Notes: generated by a model not told the origin, from the sequence alone. 64,000 bases of DNA from Halichoerus grypus (GCF_964656455.1 NC_135719.1:132599444-132663443); one strand, 5' to 3'. Shown: positions 34,340 to 45,380, numbered from the stretch's first letter. Made by a program: numbers and translations.

Positions 34340-34690
34340 AGAGGACAAGAGAACTTTCTGGAGGCTTTAAAGGAGAATCCATTCCTTGCCTTTTATAGGT
34401 TGTATGAGCCATCTCAATTCCTTGATTTAGGCACCCTTTCTCCATATTCAAAGCCAGCCAGGTAGCATATTTAAGTCTCTCTCTCTTTCTGACTCTGATT
34501 CTCCTACCTCTTTCTTATAAGGACCTTTGGGATGGGTCTACAGAACAATCCAGGATAATCTCACTATATCAAGGTCCTTAAAGTAGTTATATTTGCAACA
34601 ATTCTTTGCTATACAAGGTAATATATTCACAGGTGTGGGAGATTATAATATTGACATTGTGAGGAGCTATTATTCCCTTCTGCACTACCC
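34340..34690 (-). mobile_element. MLT1-class LTR, antisense
   Basis: Strong antisense MLT1 order: TGGAGGCTTTAAAGGAGAATCCATTCCTTGCCTTTTATAGG, TCTCTCTTTCTGACTCTG, CTTATAAGGACCTTTGGGATGG, ATCCAGGATAATCTCACTATATCAAGGTCCTTAA, and AAGGTAATATATTCACAGG. Solo, non-coding. Confidence 0.88.
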
Positions 34691-36800
34691 ACTTATATAG
34701 CCATTTTCTTCAAGAGGCTAAGTCAGGAGTTACCAAGAGTACCAATACTCACAAATTCCTTTTCTTGATATCATAGAAAAGATGTTCTTTCTTTAGTTCC
34801 ATCTAAGGGAAGGACTCAATTTACTAAAACTTGGGCCACTTGCTCCTCAAATAAGGGGCTGCTGTTTTCAGAATAAAGAAGACATGCACCACATAAACAG
34901 GTGTCATTCTCTAAATCACCATGAGTGGAACATCATACTAGATCTTAGTGGGAATAAATCAATCAAAAGGTATAAGTATTGCCCTCCACATAAGGGGCAA
35001 CACAGTTTGTAAGGGAAACCTTCTAGATATTGACTTTAATGATGCTATAATACAAGCACAACATTATAGAAATGCATCTTTCAATTACAATTGAGCCAAC
35101 CACATGATTTATGTAAATACAGTCTATCTCATTAAATGCATCAATGTTGTGTTATAGATATTCTGTTATTCATTTGGCAGAGGAGGCATTTAAGATACAG
35201 AGATGTCAAGTAACAATACTGATTTGCCAAATCTAATAAATTGTGAAACTATGATTTTAACTCAACTATGTAGTTTTCCAAAACGTCAAGTAACCTTATT
35301 GTGCCACACATTCTAACATACTATTGAGAGATGATATCTATTGGGTGATAACCATTGTAATTTGTATTTTCTCTAAAAATATATATTGTGTCAGGAATCA
35401 TGGAACCTGGGCTATATTCTCAACTTTTGAGTGCCTCCACTTTTTCCCCCTATTTTTGAAATAGAGAGTAAACGAATGGTTCTCTAGACTTATTTTGCAG
35501 ATCTAATGAGCTAAGTGAACCTTTGTGAAACACAAAGTATATATATCTTTTTTTTTTTTTCCTTTACCATCAAGAATACCACTGAGACCACAGACTGAAG
35601 ACCAACCACACCGAAGGCCAATTTTAGGTCCTAAGCATGCTGTAAAATAAAGTCTATCTCTACATGAATTATTATGAAGTAGTCTTTATCACACACCTGA
35701 AGCAGTATCATATTTTTAAAAATGTTATGCCAACTTGTGATTGATCATATGAGTGCACAAGCCAGCTTATTCACTGGGTATTTTGGTCCACAAAATAGCC
35801 TTTCCAATCTTTGGAGCAGAACATTTGCCTGGAGCTGTCTTTAATAATAAATTAAGCATTAAATGTATGAGCATAGCACAAGCACATTAGTATTTTTTAA
35901 CTGCCCTGAGTTCCATATTCTTATGTACCTGCACTCTTTTCCTTGTCAAAGAAATATAATTTATTTAAATGCAGAATTTCTTATTCTCTTTGTTGTGTGT
36001 GCACTTCCACATGGAATATGTTTTGTTACCTTATTTTTAATTGGTAGTATCTCAATAGCTAATACTTTTATACTCTCTTCATCCTCAACTTGTAGGAGCT
36101 TCTTAAACTTTTATAAATAGAAAAAAAAATATGTATATCTGGAAGTTAAGTCTGAGGCAGTCATAGCCCTGTGGATAGTGGCATAGATAAAAGTGGATGG
36201 CATGAGAAGTAACTTAAGTAGCATTGTGAACTGGTTCAAATTTAATAGGGGACAATTTCCAGAAGGATCTTTTCTTTTTTCCTTCAAGTCATGCTCAATA
36301 CACTAGATGTTGTTCACTAAAATCTCAATTAGATGCAAAGACTGAGTACTGCGGGGCTCTCCAGATCAATTATGTGTAGGTCAATCACTGAGCAACCATC
36401 AATAAAGTAATCAAAGCTGAAAAATATTCCACTTACAGCTTTTTGTTTCCCACACTCTAAGAAGTAATTGTAGTTGTTATTCCCTTCAGCTCTGCCACTT
36501 GGAAGACTGTCAGAGGAACAGAGCTTTGGGAGGAAATGTCCTCCTCATTGGATGATTTGGGGGGTGGGTGCTTGAGACTTAGAGGAACAAGATTTAGGAA
36601 ATATGATCAATTTTGTACTTGATATACACTAATATTCAAAAGTGTTACTGTTAACCTCTCTGAAGAAGGCCACAAAATTTGCAGCTAGTCACTCAAATTC
36701 AAAAGGTTTCATGACATGAGATTACTATCCCTAAAATTCTTCACCTTAATTTAAACCAAGGTATAGAATTATTTAGTATTAATATTTAAAATGACTATAA
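34691..36800. other. AT-rich intergenic DNA, weak MIR trace
   Basis: No gene. 35140-35275 is compatible with a degraded antisense MIR (GGCAGAGGAGGCATTTAAGATACAGAGATGTCAAGTAAC). An 85-codon hydrophobic frame (35863-36120) lies in T-rich DNA and has no recognisable domain. Confidence 0.4.
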
Positions 36801-36805
36801 TGATG

Positions 36806-37365
36806 TAGTGTACAGACCCTGACAAGACTCCCACAGTGACTCTTCACTTCTTGGTATCCAGGAACTTGTTTAATCTCTTTAATCGGGGACATGACCAGTG
36901 AGTTGCTTCTAACCAACAGAATATGACAAAGGTAATGGAATGTCACCCCCATGATTATTTTGTATTCTATAAGACTCTCTTAGCATACATACTCTCTTTT
37001 GCTGATCTCAAGAGAGCAAGCATCCATGTTGTGAATTTCCTATAGAGAGGCAGAGAGGACCCCATGGCAAGGAACACAGTCAGTGTAGAAGAGCTGGCAG
37101 TTAGCAAAAATGAGGAGACCCCAGTCCCATAATTGCAAGAGGATAAACTTTGCTAACAACTTGAGGGAATTGGGAAGCAGGCCTTCCCAATTTGAGAATC
37201 TAGGTGAGTATATAGCCCAGTTAACACCTTGATGGCAGCTTTGTGAGGCCCTGAGTACAAGATTTTCAGGTAAATTGTGCCTCAACTCCTGACCTATGGA
37301 AAAATGTGAAAAATAACTGTGTGTTGGTTTAAATCTCTAAGCTTGTGGCAATTTTTTTTACATGG
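36806..37365 (+). mobile_element. MaLR/MLT1-type LTR, plus strand
   Basis: CAGAATATGACAAAGGTAATGGAATGTCA, CATCCATGTTGTGAATTTCC, GAGGACCCCATGGCAAGGAAC, then GTGCCTCAACTCCTGACCTATGGAAAAATGTG and TGTTGGTTTAAATCTCTAAGCTTGTGGCAATTTTTT, matching the LTR terminus with TTTAAGCCACTAAGTTTGTGG. Diverged; no internal genes. Confidence 0.6.
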
Positions 37366-37534
37366 CCTGAAAATGTATATGATTTAAAGGAATAATTTCC
37401 ACATATATGGTTGATAGCAAATATTTCTTATAAAATAATGTTTCAACATTACAAGCAAGTATTTATAAATGGTAAATTTGCTTTATGAAAGTTCCTTTTG
37501 AAATGAGTTACTTTTTTAACTGAGAGGGCAGGCA

Positions 37535-37935
37535 TTGCACAGTGCTTAAGAACATGAGCTCTGCCTTCCTGGGATCAAATCCCACCTCGTGGACACCTGG
37601 GTGGCTCAGTCAGCTAAGCATCAACCTTCATCTCAGGTCATGATCCGGGGCTCCCAGGTCATGATCCCAGAGTCCCAGAATTAAATCCTGCATGGGGCTC
37701 CTTGCCCAGTGGGGACCTTGCTTCTCCCTCTCCCTCTGCCCCTCCCCCCACCACTCTCATGCTCTCTCTCTCTCAAAAACAAATAAATAAAATCTTAAAA
37801 AAAATTCCCACCTCTTGTACTTTCTAGCTGTGTTATTGTGAGCAATCCATGCAAACTCTCTGAGCCTCAGTTGTCTCATCTGAAAACTGGATAATAATTG
37901 TATATATGTCACAGGCTCACTATGAACATAGAATG
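37535..37935 (+). repeat. MIR split by a CAN-SINE
   Basis: 37540-37590 (CACAGTGCTTAAGAACATGAGCTCTGCC..GGGATCAAATCCCA) and 37806-37935 (CTTGTACTTTCTAGCTGTGTTATTG..CTCAGTTGTCTCATCTG..ATAATAATTG) are the two halves of one sense MIR. They rejoin in order when the SINE between them is ignored, so the MIR was there first. Confidence 0.85.
37591..37805 (+). mobile_element. CAN-SINE inserted into MIR
   Basis: Sense head GGACACCTGGGTGGCTCAGTC, a body containing an internal duplication (a second TCCCAGGTCATGATCCCAG-type block), CTTCTCCCTCTCCCTCTGCC, CTCTCTCTCAAAAACAAATAAATAAAATC and an A tail. The TSD tcccacctc is at 37580-37588 and 37806-37814. Confidence 0.93.
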
Positions 37936-37959
37936 AGCAAAAATCATGTCCTTTGTATT

Positions 37960-39440
37960 TGTTAAAGTACTCAAATAAAGATTTTGGTGTTTCCAGTACA
38001 ATTTTCCTATAAAGTGTGTTATTTCTGCCAAAATAATTGATATTCTAAAGGGAAATAAATAGCCGTACCCATTATACCTAGAATTAATGTCAGGAATAGC
38101 AAAAGCTGTGGAATAATGAAAATTTGTAGATGTCCACCATTGAAAGAAAGCAAATTCAGTGAAAAAGGAAAAAGAGCGTTGAAACTTATCAGATTCATGA
38201 CAGATAATTTGCCTCAGACTGCAGAAGTCAGAGAAAGAGATATCATACATAACGTCACTTTTAGAGAAAATTCGTTACCTGTAGGTAAAAGTTTTGGTCA
38301 AAAAAAAAAAAAAAAAAAAACTGTAAAAGAGGGAAACTTTACATAATAAGGATATGCAAACAGGACAAGGATTAGGAAAGGAGTAATTATGCCAATAGTA
38401 AACTTTAAAGGGGGTTCTTTAAAGCTAAATTAAAAAAAAAATGCACTAAGGGAAGAATGACAAAGAGTAGCTCATCTAAGCACATATGTCCCATAAGTAG
38501 GACAAGAGACCATCCTCACCTGTTCCTAGCTGGAGAATTACTATCTATTTCTTTATGATGTCATATCAATGGTACGAACTAAATTTACTGACATTTTGCA
38601 TTTCTAGTTTTTACATACACTTTGAATAAATAGTCTGTAAATACATCTGTCCCATATATAACCTGATTCTGGCAAATATATTTTATCGGATTCTCAGTCA
38701 ACTAAGGCAATTTATCCTTGAAATCATGTTGTTCAATGGATTAGTCTATGGTTAATTTTCCTTAGATTTCTCTTTCAGGCATGAACATTTTACTCAAGGT
38801 CCTTGCACCCAAAATGAGGCTATGAATTTGGCAGTGTCCTTGATTTAAGTAGATATTATGATTAGTCACTTTTTCAATGACTACATTTGATTTAATTACC
38901 TGTTAAATGATTATATTCAGTAGACAAAATGATCAAAAAATCAGGATCCTCTGAGTCAAATTTTCTTTTTCTTTTGAGTGAGGAGATAGCCCTAATGTTT
39001 TACTATGACGACTAAACAGTTATAAAAAAATCAACTTCAGAAGTATACATGCTTCTGGTGAAAAATAAGGCAAACTTCAATCCATTTGACATTATTACCA
39101 AGGTACAAAGATGATGAGCAGGAAGGGGGTATTCACCCTAATTTTAAAGAAGCTTCAGATTTTGAAATTTTTAAACTTACTTTATACTGTTATAATAAAT
39201 CATAAAAATATAACTAACAAATCTCAGTAGGATGACCTTTTTTAAGGATTTGCAAATATCACTCTATTTTTCTCTGTCACTCCTCTCTAATTTGGAAAGA
39301 TAAATAGAGTATAAATATTGTTCAGATGTTGAATCAACTAGTCATTAGTATTTAGAGTCCCAGTGGTTTTTCCCCTTGAATAACCAACGATTTCCAATAA
39401 TTTTATATACTACTAGTTAAATCCTTCCAAATGTAATAAC
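37960..39440. other. AT-rich intergenic DNA with poly-A run
   Basis: No gene. A 21-base A run lies at 38300-38320, without any upstream gene-like sequence or paired TSD that would make it a processed pseudogene. Confidence 0.45.
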
Positions 39441-39447
39441 ATTACAT

Positions 39448-40087
39448 ATATATTTTTTTAATTTTTTATTGTTATGTTAATCACAATACATTACATCATT
39501 AGTTTTTGATGTAGTGTTCCATGATTCATTGTTTGTGTATAACACCCAGTGCTCCATGCAGAATGTGCCCTCTTTATTTTTTTTTATTTTTTATTTTTTA
39601 AAGATTTTATTTATTTATTTGACAGAGAGAGACACAGCGAGAGCAGGAACACAAGCAGGGGGAGTGGGAGAGGGAGAAGCAGGCTTCCCACCAAGCAGGG
39701 AGCCCGATGTGGGACTCGATCCCAGGACCCTGAGATCATGACCTGAGCCGAAGGCAGACGCTTAACGACTGAGCCACCCAGGCGCCCCAGAATGTGCCCT
39801 CTTTAATACTCATCACCAGGCTAACCCATCCTCCCACCCCCCCTCCCCTCTAGAACCCTCAGTTTGTTTTTCAGAGTCCATCGTCTCTCATGGTTCGTCT
39901 CCCCCTCCGATTTCCCCCCCTTCATTCTTCCCCTCCTGCTATTTTCTTCTTCTTCTTTTTTTTTTTTTTTTAACATATAATGTATTATTTGTTTCAGAGG
40001 TACAGATCTGCCATTTGCAATGACGTGGATGGAACTGGAGGGTGTTATGTTGGGAAAATAAGTCAATCAGAGAAAGACATGTATCAT
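39448..40087 (-). mobile_element. 5'-inverted L1 with bipartite 3' end, host of a SINE
   Basis: From 39448 the antisense extended L1 3' segment runs to about 39950, then an A-rich junction (antisense TTCTTCTTCTTTTTTT, about 39945-39971), then the antisense ordinary 3' UTR (AACATATAATGTATTATTTGTTTCAGAGG) up to 40010. At 40011 the orientation flips: CCATTTGCAATGACGTGGATGG..AGTCAATCAGAGAAAGACATG is sense ORF2-end sequence. Short possible TSDs attacat lie at 39441-39447 and 40088-40094. A CAN-SINE (39577-39788) is nested inside. Confidence 0.88.
39577..39788 (-). mobile_element. CAN-SINE (arctoid young type), nested in L1
   Basis: Antisense copy with GACAGAGAGAGACACAGCGAG, a GGAACACAAGCAGGGGGAG body and a CACCCAGGCGCCCC head end. 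An exact 17 bp TSD agaatgtgccctcttta at 39560-39576 and 39789-39805 duplicates L1 sequence, proving insertion into the L1. Confidence 0.97.
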
Positions 40088-40094
40088 ATTACAT

Positions 40095-40781
40095 TTATTT
40101 TTTTAATCGTATAATAAGCTTTCATTTTAAATGTTAAATCTGCCTATATATAAAACAAGGCATATGTAATTGGCTTAATTATCTATGTAGGACCTCAGAA
40201 ACAATTTTCTGAAATACAGAGTAATGGGCACAATGTGTGTACAAGCATGTGTACATATTTTTAAAAGGTGCTGTTCATATTTCTCTTTTCTGTGTTTATA
40301 TTTATCCTGCCCTAAACTTTTATCTCAATGTATGTTATTATTCCAATGTGAAATATAGGCAATTCTACTTTTTGAACTATATGGATATTAGAATTCTAAT
40401 ATTTCATGAGCCAATATTTTTTTAAAAATTATGGCAAATTTTAATGGATTATATCAACTCTAGTCTACTCAACTTAATGATTTTGCCATATTGTAATATA
40501 CACCATGAAGATGCAATAAAGTATTTTCCAGATAAGCATTTACAATGACATTATAGAGATAGATAGATAGAGAGATAGAGAGATAGATAGATAGATGATA
40601 GATAGATACAGACTGGCAGATAGATGTCTAGTGGTAGTAAACTATTCTTGTATTCTGTAAATAGTCACATAATTAAAGAAACCAAATCCAAAAATAACTC
40701 CAAAGGGAAGAGACTGAATATTTTGAAAGAAAAATTAGATTTCCCAGTAGGACAAATGCATAACTTGTAAAGGGAGTGATT
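40095..40781. other. AT-rich intergenic DNA with GATA microsatellite
   Basis: No gene. Contains the GATA-type microsatellite described separately. Confidence 0.45.
40555..40610 (+). repeat. (GATA)n microsatellite
   Basis: AGATAGATAGATAGAGAGATAGAGAGATAGATAG.. tetranucleotide repeat with interruptions; likely polymorphic. Confidence 0.95.
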
Positions 40782-40797
40782 AGAATCAACATTTATT

Positions 40798-41010
40798 TTT
40801 TTTTTTTATTTTTTTTTTATTTTTAAAGATTTTATTTATTTGACAGAGAGAGACACAGCGAGAGAGGGAACACAAGCAGGGGGAGTGGGAGAGGGAGAAG
40901 CAGGCTTCCCGCCGAGCAGGGAGCCCGATGCGGGGCTCGATCCCAGGACCCTGGGATCATGACCCGAGCCGAAGGCAGACGCTTAACGACTGAGCCACCC
41001 AGGCGCCCCA
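40798..41010 (-). mobile_element. CAN-SINE (arctoid young type)
   Basis: A T-rich tail, GACAGAGAGAGACACAGCGAGAG, GGGAACACAAGCAGGGGGAG, GCCGAGCAGGGAGCCCGATG and AGCCACCCAGGCGCCCC. An exact 16 bp TSD agaatcaacatttatt lies at 40782-40797 and 41011-41026. It landed in sequence reading like an L2/MIR end (CAACATTTATTGAGCATCC). Confidence 0.97.
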
Positions 41011-41119
41011 AGAATCAACATTTATTGAGCATCCATTATATGTCAGTATTTCCTTCAGGAAATTATATATATATTGAAGATTTTGCTACTTGTATATTTA
41101 GGTACATAACTTCTTACTT

Positions 41120-41323
41120 TTTTTTTTTTTTTTAAAGATTTTTATTTATTTAACAGAGAGAGAGAGAGAGAGAGCACAAGCAGGCAGAGCGGCAGACAGA
41201 GGGAGAGGGAGAAGCAGGCTCTCCACCGAGCAGGGAGCCCAATGCGGGGCTTGATCCCAGACCCTGGGATCATGACCTGAGCCAAAGGCAGCCACTTAAC
41301 CGACTAAGCCACCCAGGCGCCCC
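41120..41323 (-). mobile_element. CAN-SINE, GA-rich variant
   Basis: Antisense, with a long (GA)n tract after the tail, GCACAAGCAGGCAGAGCGGCAG body, GGCTCTCCACCGAGCAGG and an AAGCCACCCAGGCGCCCC head. The body is intermediate between the two SINE types in this window. The TSD tcttactt lies at 41112-41119 and 41324-41331. Confidence 0.95.
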
Positions 41324-41394
41324 TCTTACTTGTTTTTTTAATAGTCTTATTAATTTACAGACATATTCAATAACAGGCAGATTAAAAATGCTAA

Positions 41395-41580
41395 ATGTAA
41401 TTCATTCATTAATTTATTTATTCCCAAAATCCTACTAAGTGCTGACATTGTGTTATTCAGTGAGTGAACAAGAGAAGTATTTCCTGTTCCATGGAGCTTA
41501 AAATCTAATAGGGAATATTCTTGTGAATTTCTAAACATGTATTCCTTTATTTATTCATTTAACAAATGTTTGTTAATAAC
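41395..41580 (-). repeat. L2 3' end, antisense
   Basis: TTCATTCATTAATTTATTTATT, then CCTACTAAGTGCTGACATTGTG and GAAGTATTTCCTGTTCCATGGAGCTTAAAATCTAATAGGG, parallel to antisense L2 3' ends (TACTATGTGCCAGGCACTG, CCTCATGGAGCTTACATTCTAG). Confidence 0.65.
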
Positions 41581-41691
41581 TGAAGGAGAGGGACTTTTAA
41601 TCCTGTTATATCTTAAATTGCTTTAAAATATTTCAATATGGACACTCATTACAAAACTTCACATTTGAAATAGGAACTGTGTGCAATTGTG

Positions 41692-41694
<3 letters not shown>

Positions 41695-41728
<34 letters not shown>

Positions 41729-41830
41729 TTATATATGGTTTTATATATATATATGGTTATATATGTGGTTATGTATGGTTTTATATATATATGTATATAC
41801 ATATATAAAATGGTTATATATATGTTTTTA
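41695..41830. repeat. (TA)n microsatellite with GGTTATATATG units
   Basis: A 30 bp pure TA run followed by repeats of TATATGGTTATATATGGTT type. Low complexity; it yields a meaningless Ile/Tyr-rich frame. Confidence 0.95.
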
Positions 41831-42051
41831 TGTTATTAAATCTTTTTCATTATTCTTGAAGATATTTATTTTCTGGAGTGCATTTATGGCATTTTATGCA
41901 CAATTAAAGGGTACTTCAACAACAGGAATGGGAACAGTAACTCCGGAAGATAGTATAAGGCTGTTGCTCATCTGTTTCTATGAACAGAAGGTAGAAAGCA
42001 GTGTGCAATCTATATGTTTTGCTGCATTTACCATGAAAATTTGATTGTCAG

Positions 42052-42161
42052 GGTGCCTCGTTGGCTTGGTTGGTAGAGTATGCGACTCTTGATCTCGGGG
42101 TTTTAAGTTCGAGCCCCACGTTGTGTGCAGAGATTACTTAAAAAATAAAATCTTAAAAAAA
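42052..42161 (+). mobile_element. tRNA-Lys-like SINE, ancestral-looking form
   Basis: The first ~73 bases look much more like tRNA-Lys than the other CAN-SINEs: GTTGGTAGAGTATGCGACTCTTGATCTCGGGG (D arm to anticodon arm, CTT anticodon position) and AAGTTCGAGCCCCACGTTG (T arm). It ends with AGAGATTACTTAAAAAATAAAATCTT and an A tail, with no CT-rich body. The SINE tail and mismatches (G in place of A 3' to the anticodon, TTTTAA before the T arm) argue against a functional tRNA gene. Confidence 0.85.
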
Positions 42162-42435
42162 AGGCCCCCCATTCATTTCCTGAGAACTGCAGAGAGCAGC
42201 TGAGAGGCTCTGCTTGTGCGAGTGTGCATGTGAGTGTGCACAGGTGACGTCGTGTGGTGCTAGAGTGTGTGCACGCATGTGTGTATGTGTGAGAGAGAGA
42301 AAGGGAGAGAAGGGGGGACTCTGTGTGAGGGAAAGAAAACAATTTCTCCTGCTCTGCAGCTTCTGTTCACGCATTGTGCTTCATCTGGGGGTTCCTGGCC
42401 CCAATCCTTTCCCCTTAGAAATACACAAGCTGGGT
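42162..42435. other. GT/GA-rich spacer before the second L1
   Basis: TGTGCGAGTGTGCATGTGAGTGTGC and (GA)n tracts in 42215-42320 give low-complexity frames on both strands. No gene. Confidence 0.5.
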
Positions 42436-44401
42436 GGAGGAGCAAGAAGGCAGAGGAGTAGGAGATCTAAATTTTGTCTGGTCCCAGGAATTCAGCTAGA
42501 TAGGTATCAAACCATTCAGAACACCTACAAACTCAATAGGAGATCAAAGAAAAGGAGAGCAGCAACTCCCTGAACAGAAAAGCTACCACTTTCTGGAAGG
42601 TAGGACATGCGGAGAAGTGAATCCAAGGTGATATTCGGGAAGATAGACTGTGGGGGAGGGAGCCTCCATCAGCCACTACCAGCAAGTGATAGAGCAGAGG
42701 AACACAAAATCGGAACTTTTAGAAGTCTGCTCCACTGAGGGACGTCGCTCCAGTGGCTAAGTGGGGGGTGGAACCCTCGCTGGGACAGTGTGGTCGCAGG
42801 ACCTTTGGGGTCACAGAAAAACCGGGGGTGCCTGAGTGCAGCAGAGCTCCCAAGTATCAGAGCAGGGAAGCCATCTGCAGAGATGGAGCCAAGGAGTGGG
42901 CTCCCAGCTCTGGGTTGCCATAAACCATGATCTGCGGCACAGTCGGGCCACTGCTCTTCCAGCAGGGACCCAACAAGCGGCAGATTGGGGGAGACTCCCC
43001 TTCCTGCCCCCAGGGGGAGTGGCGTGGGAGCACACCGCAGGGATCTGCTGGGTTTGGAGACTCCACATAGGGTTGTGTGTCAGAGATAGAAACACTCAGT
43101 CACAGGCCCGGTGAGCATGGAGTGCAGCCGGAGACTGGGGAGACAGGAGTAATTGACTGCTTTTCTCTGGGGGCTCACTGAGGAGTGGGGCCCCGAGTTC
43201 TCGGCTCCTCTGGGGCAGAGACTGGGAGGCCGCCATTTTCACTCTCGTCCTCCAATGTTGTACCGAAAGCTTGCAGGGAACAAAAGCTCCCGGGGGCAAA
43301 CCCGAGCAGATTACTTAGCCCAGCCCCCGGCAAGGGCGGGGCAATTCTGCCTCTGGCAAAGACATTTGCGAATCACTGCAACAGGCCCCTCCCCCAGAAG
43401 ATCAGCAAGCACAGCCAGCCAAGGCCAAGTTTACCCATCAATGAGAATGACAGAACTCCAGTGCTAGGGGAATACAGCACATAGAATTCATGGCTTTTTT
43501 CCCATGATGCTTTAGTCTTTCAAAGTTAATTTTTAAAAATTTTTTTTCTATTTTTAAAAATTTTTCTTTTTCCTTTTTTCAACCAACATCTTACCTATCC
43601 CTTTTTTTATTTTATTATTATTATTATTTTTTAAAGATTTTTATTTATTTGACAGAGAGAGAGACACAGCAAGAGAGGGAACACAAGCAGGAGGAATGGG
43701 AGAGGGAGAAGCAGGCTTCCCGTGGAGCAGGGAGCCCAATGTGGGGCTCGATCCCAGGACCCTGGGATCATGACCTGAGCCAAAGGCAGATGGTTAACGA
43801 CTGAGCCACCCAGGCACCCCTCTAACCCTTTTTTTAAAAATCTTTTTTAATTTTCATTTTTAGAGTCATATTCTATCCTTTCATTGTAGTTAACATTATT
43901 TTGTATATATATGTTTTTCTTTCTTTAAAATTTTGGGATACAGTTTCTTCTAACAGACCAAAATATAACCTAAATCTCTAGTGTATGGCTTTGTTCTAGT
44001 CCATTGCCTGATTACATTCTCTCCCTTCCTTTTTTTTTTTTAATTTTCTTCTTTCTTTTTTCAACCAATTTCTTATCAATTCCTTTTATAATTTTCATCT
44101 TTATAGTCCCATTCCATCCCTTCATCATATTTACCCTTATTTCTGTACATATGTAAGGTTTTCTTTCTTTAAAATTTTGGGAGGCAATTAATTCTAACAG
44201 ACAAAATACACCAAAAATCTATTGTGTGGCTCTGATCTATTCACCAGCCTGATCATATTCTTTTTTTTTTTCTTTCCCTTTCTTCCCCCCCCCCCCCCCG
44301 GTTTCAGGTCTCCTCTGATTTGTTTAGTTTATATTTTTCTGGGGTCATTGTTACCCTTTTAGCATTTTGTTCTCTCATTCATTTATTCTTATCTAGACAA
44401 A
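42436..44401 (+). promoter_or_regulatory. L1 5' UTR with SINE and tandem duplication
   Basis: Homologous to the 5' UTR of the first L1. The YY1-type core at the start reads CAAGAAGG (42443-42450) instead of CAAGATGG. A ~240-bp unit (CAACCAA..CTTA..ATCC..ATTCYATCC..CTTTCTTTAAAATTTTGGGA..TCTAACAGAC..) occurs twice, about 43565-44047 (interrupted by the SINE) and 44048-44285, where the first L1 has it once. A 15-C run lies at about 44285-44299. Inferred promoter, probably inactive. Confidence 0.7.
43608..43820 (-). mobile_element. CAN-SINE (arctoid young type) in L1 5' UTR
   Basis: A (TTA)n/T-rich tail, GACAGAGAGAGAGACACAGC, GGAACACAAGCAGGAGGAATGG, GTGGAGCAGGGAGCCCAATG and a CCACCCAGGCACCCC head. 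Flanks cctatcccttttttt and tctaacccttttttt are an imperfect TSD. L1 sequence resumes after it. Confidence 0.93.
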
Positions 44402-45300
44402 AGGACAAGACGGAAAAACTCACCTCAAAAAAAAAAAGAACAAGAGGCAGTACCGGCTGCCAGGGACCTAATCAATACAGACATTAGTAAGATGTCAGAA
44501 CTAGAGTTCAGAATGATGATTATAAAGATACTAGCTGGGCTTGAAAAAAGTATAGAAGATACTAGAGAATCCCTTTCTGGAGAAATAAAAGAACTAAAAT
44601 CTAACCAAGTCAAATCAAAAAGGCTATTAATGAGGTCCAATCAAAAATGGAGGCTCTAACCACTAGGATAAATGAGGCAGAAGAGAATAATTAGTGATAT
44701 AGAAGACCAAATGATGGAGAATAAAGAAGCTGAGAAAGAGAGAGATAAACAACTACTGGATAACAAGGGCAGAATTTGAGAGATAAGTGATACCATAAGA
44801 TGAAACAATATTAGAATAATTGGGATCCCAGAAGAAGAAGAATGAGAGAGAGGGCCAGAAGGTATATTGGAGCAAATTATAGCAGAGAACTTCCCTAATT
44901 TGGGGAAGGAAACAGGTATCAAAATCAAGGAGGAACAGAGAATCCCCCTCAAAATCAATAAAAATAGGTCAACACCCAACATTTAATAGTAAAACTTACA
45001 AGTCTCTGAGACAAAGAGAAAATCCTGAAAGCAGCTCGGGACAAGAGGTCTGTAACCTGCAATGGTAGAAACATCAGATTGGCAACAGATGTAAACACAG
45101 AGATCTGGCAGGCCAGAAAGGACTGGCATGATATATTCAGAGCACTAAATGAGAAAAATATGCAGCTAAGAATACTATATCCAGCTAGACTGTCATTGAA
45201 AATAGAAGGAGAGATAAAAAGCTTCCAGGACAAACAAAAACTAAAAGAATTTGCGAACACCAAACCAACCCTGCAAGAAATACTGAAAGGGGTCCTCTAA
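44402..45300 (+). pseudogene. L1 ORF1 remnant, start codon lost
   Basis: RNA-binding ORF1 relic. The start is AGG at 44402 where the other copy has ATG. The A run that follows has 11 A's, which is in frame with eight. The C-terminal part is open (45079-45300) and reads ..DVNTEIWQARKDWHDIF.., then ARLSLKIEGEIKSFQDKQKL, and ends EILKGVL, a typical ORF1p RNA-binding/C-terminal domain. Internal stops and shifts lie between. It cannot make intact protein. Confidence 0.92.
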
Positions 45301-45380
45301 TCAAAGAAAGAGCAGAAAGTAACATAGACCAGAAAGGAACAAGGACAATATAGACTAACAGTCACCTTACAGGCAATACA

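Noticed and set aside
32974..34690. The antisense MLT1 pieces at 32974-33182 and 34340-34690 as one split LTR
   Set aside because: The pieces are in the same orientation and roughly complementary in content, but more than 1 kb of unrelated sequence lies between them beyond the identified SINE and L1 inserts. I could not show continuity.
38300..38320. Poly-A tail of a processed pseudogene
   Set aside because: No gene-like sequence upstream and no paired target-site duplication. It looks like a simple A run.
41679..42044. 121-codon Ile/Tyr-rich frame
   Set aside because: Most of it translates a (TA)n microsatellite.
42059..42131. A genuine tRNA-Lys gene
   Set aside because: The arms are tRNA-like, but the 3' side continues into a SINE tail with AATAAAATC and an A run, and mismatches disturb the T arm and acceptor stem.
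42103..42573. His/Thr/Cys-rich frames on both strands as small peptides
   Set aside because: They arise from GT/GA low-complexity sequence and the start of the L1 5' UTR.
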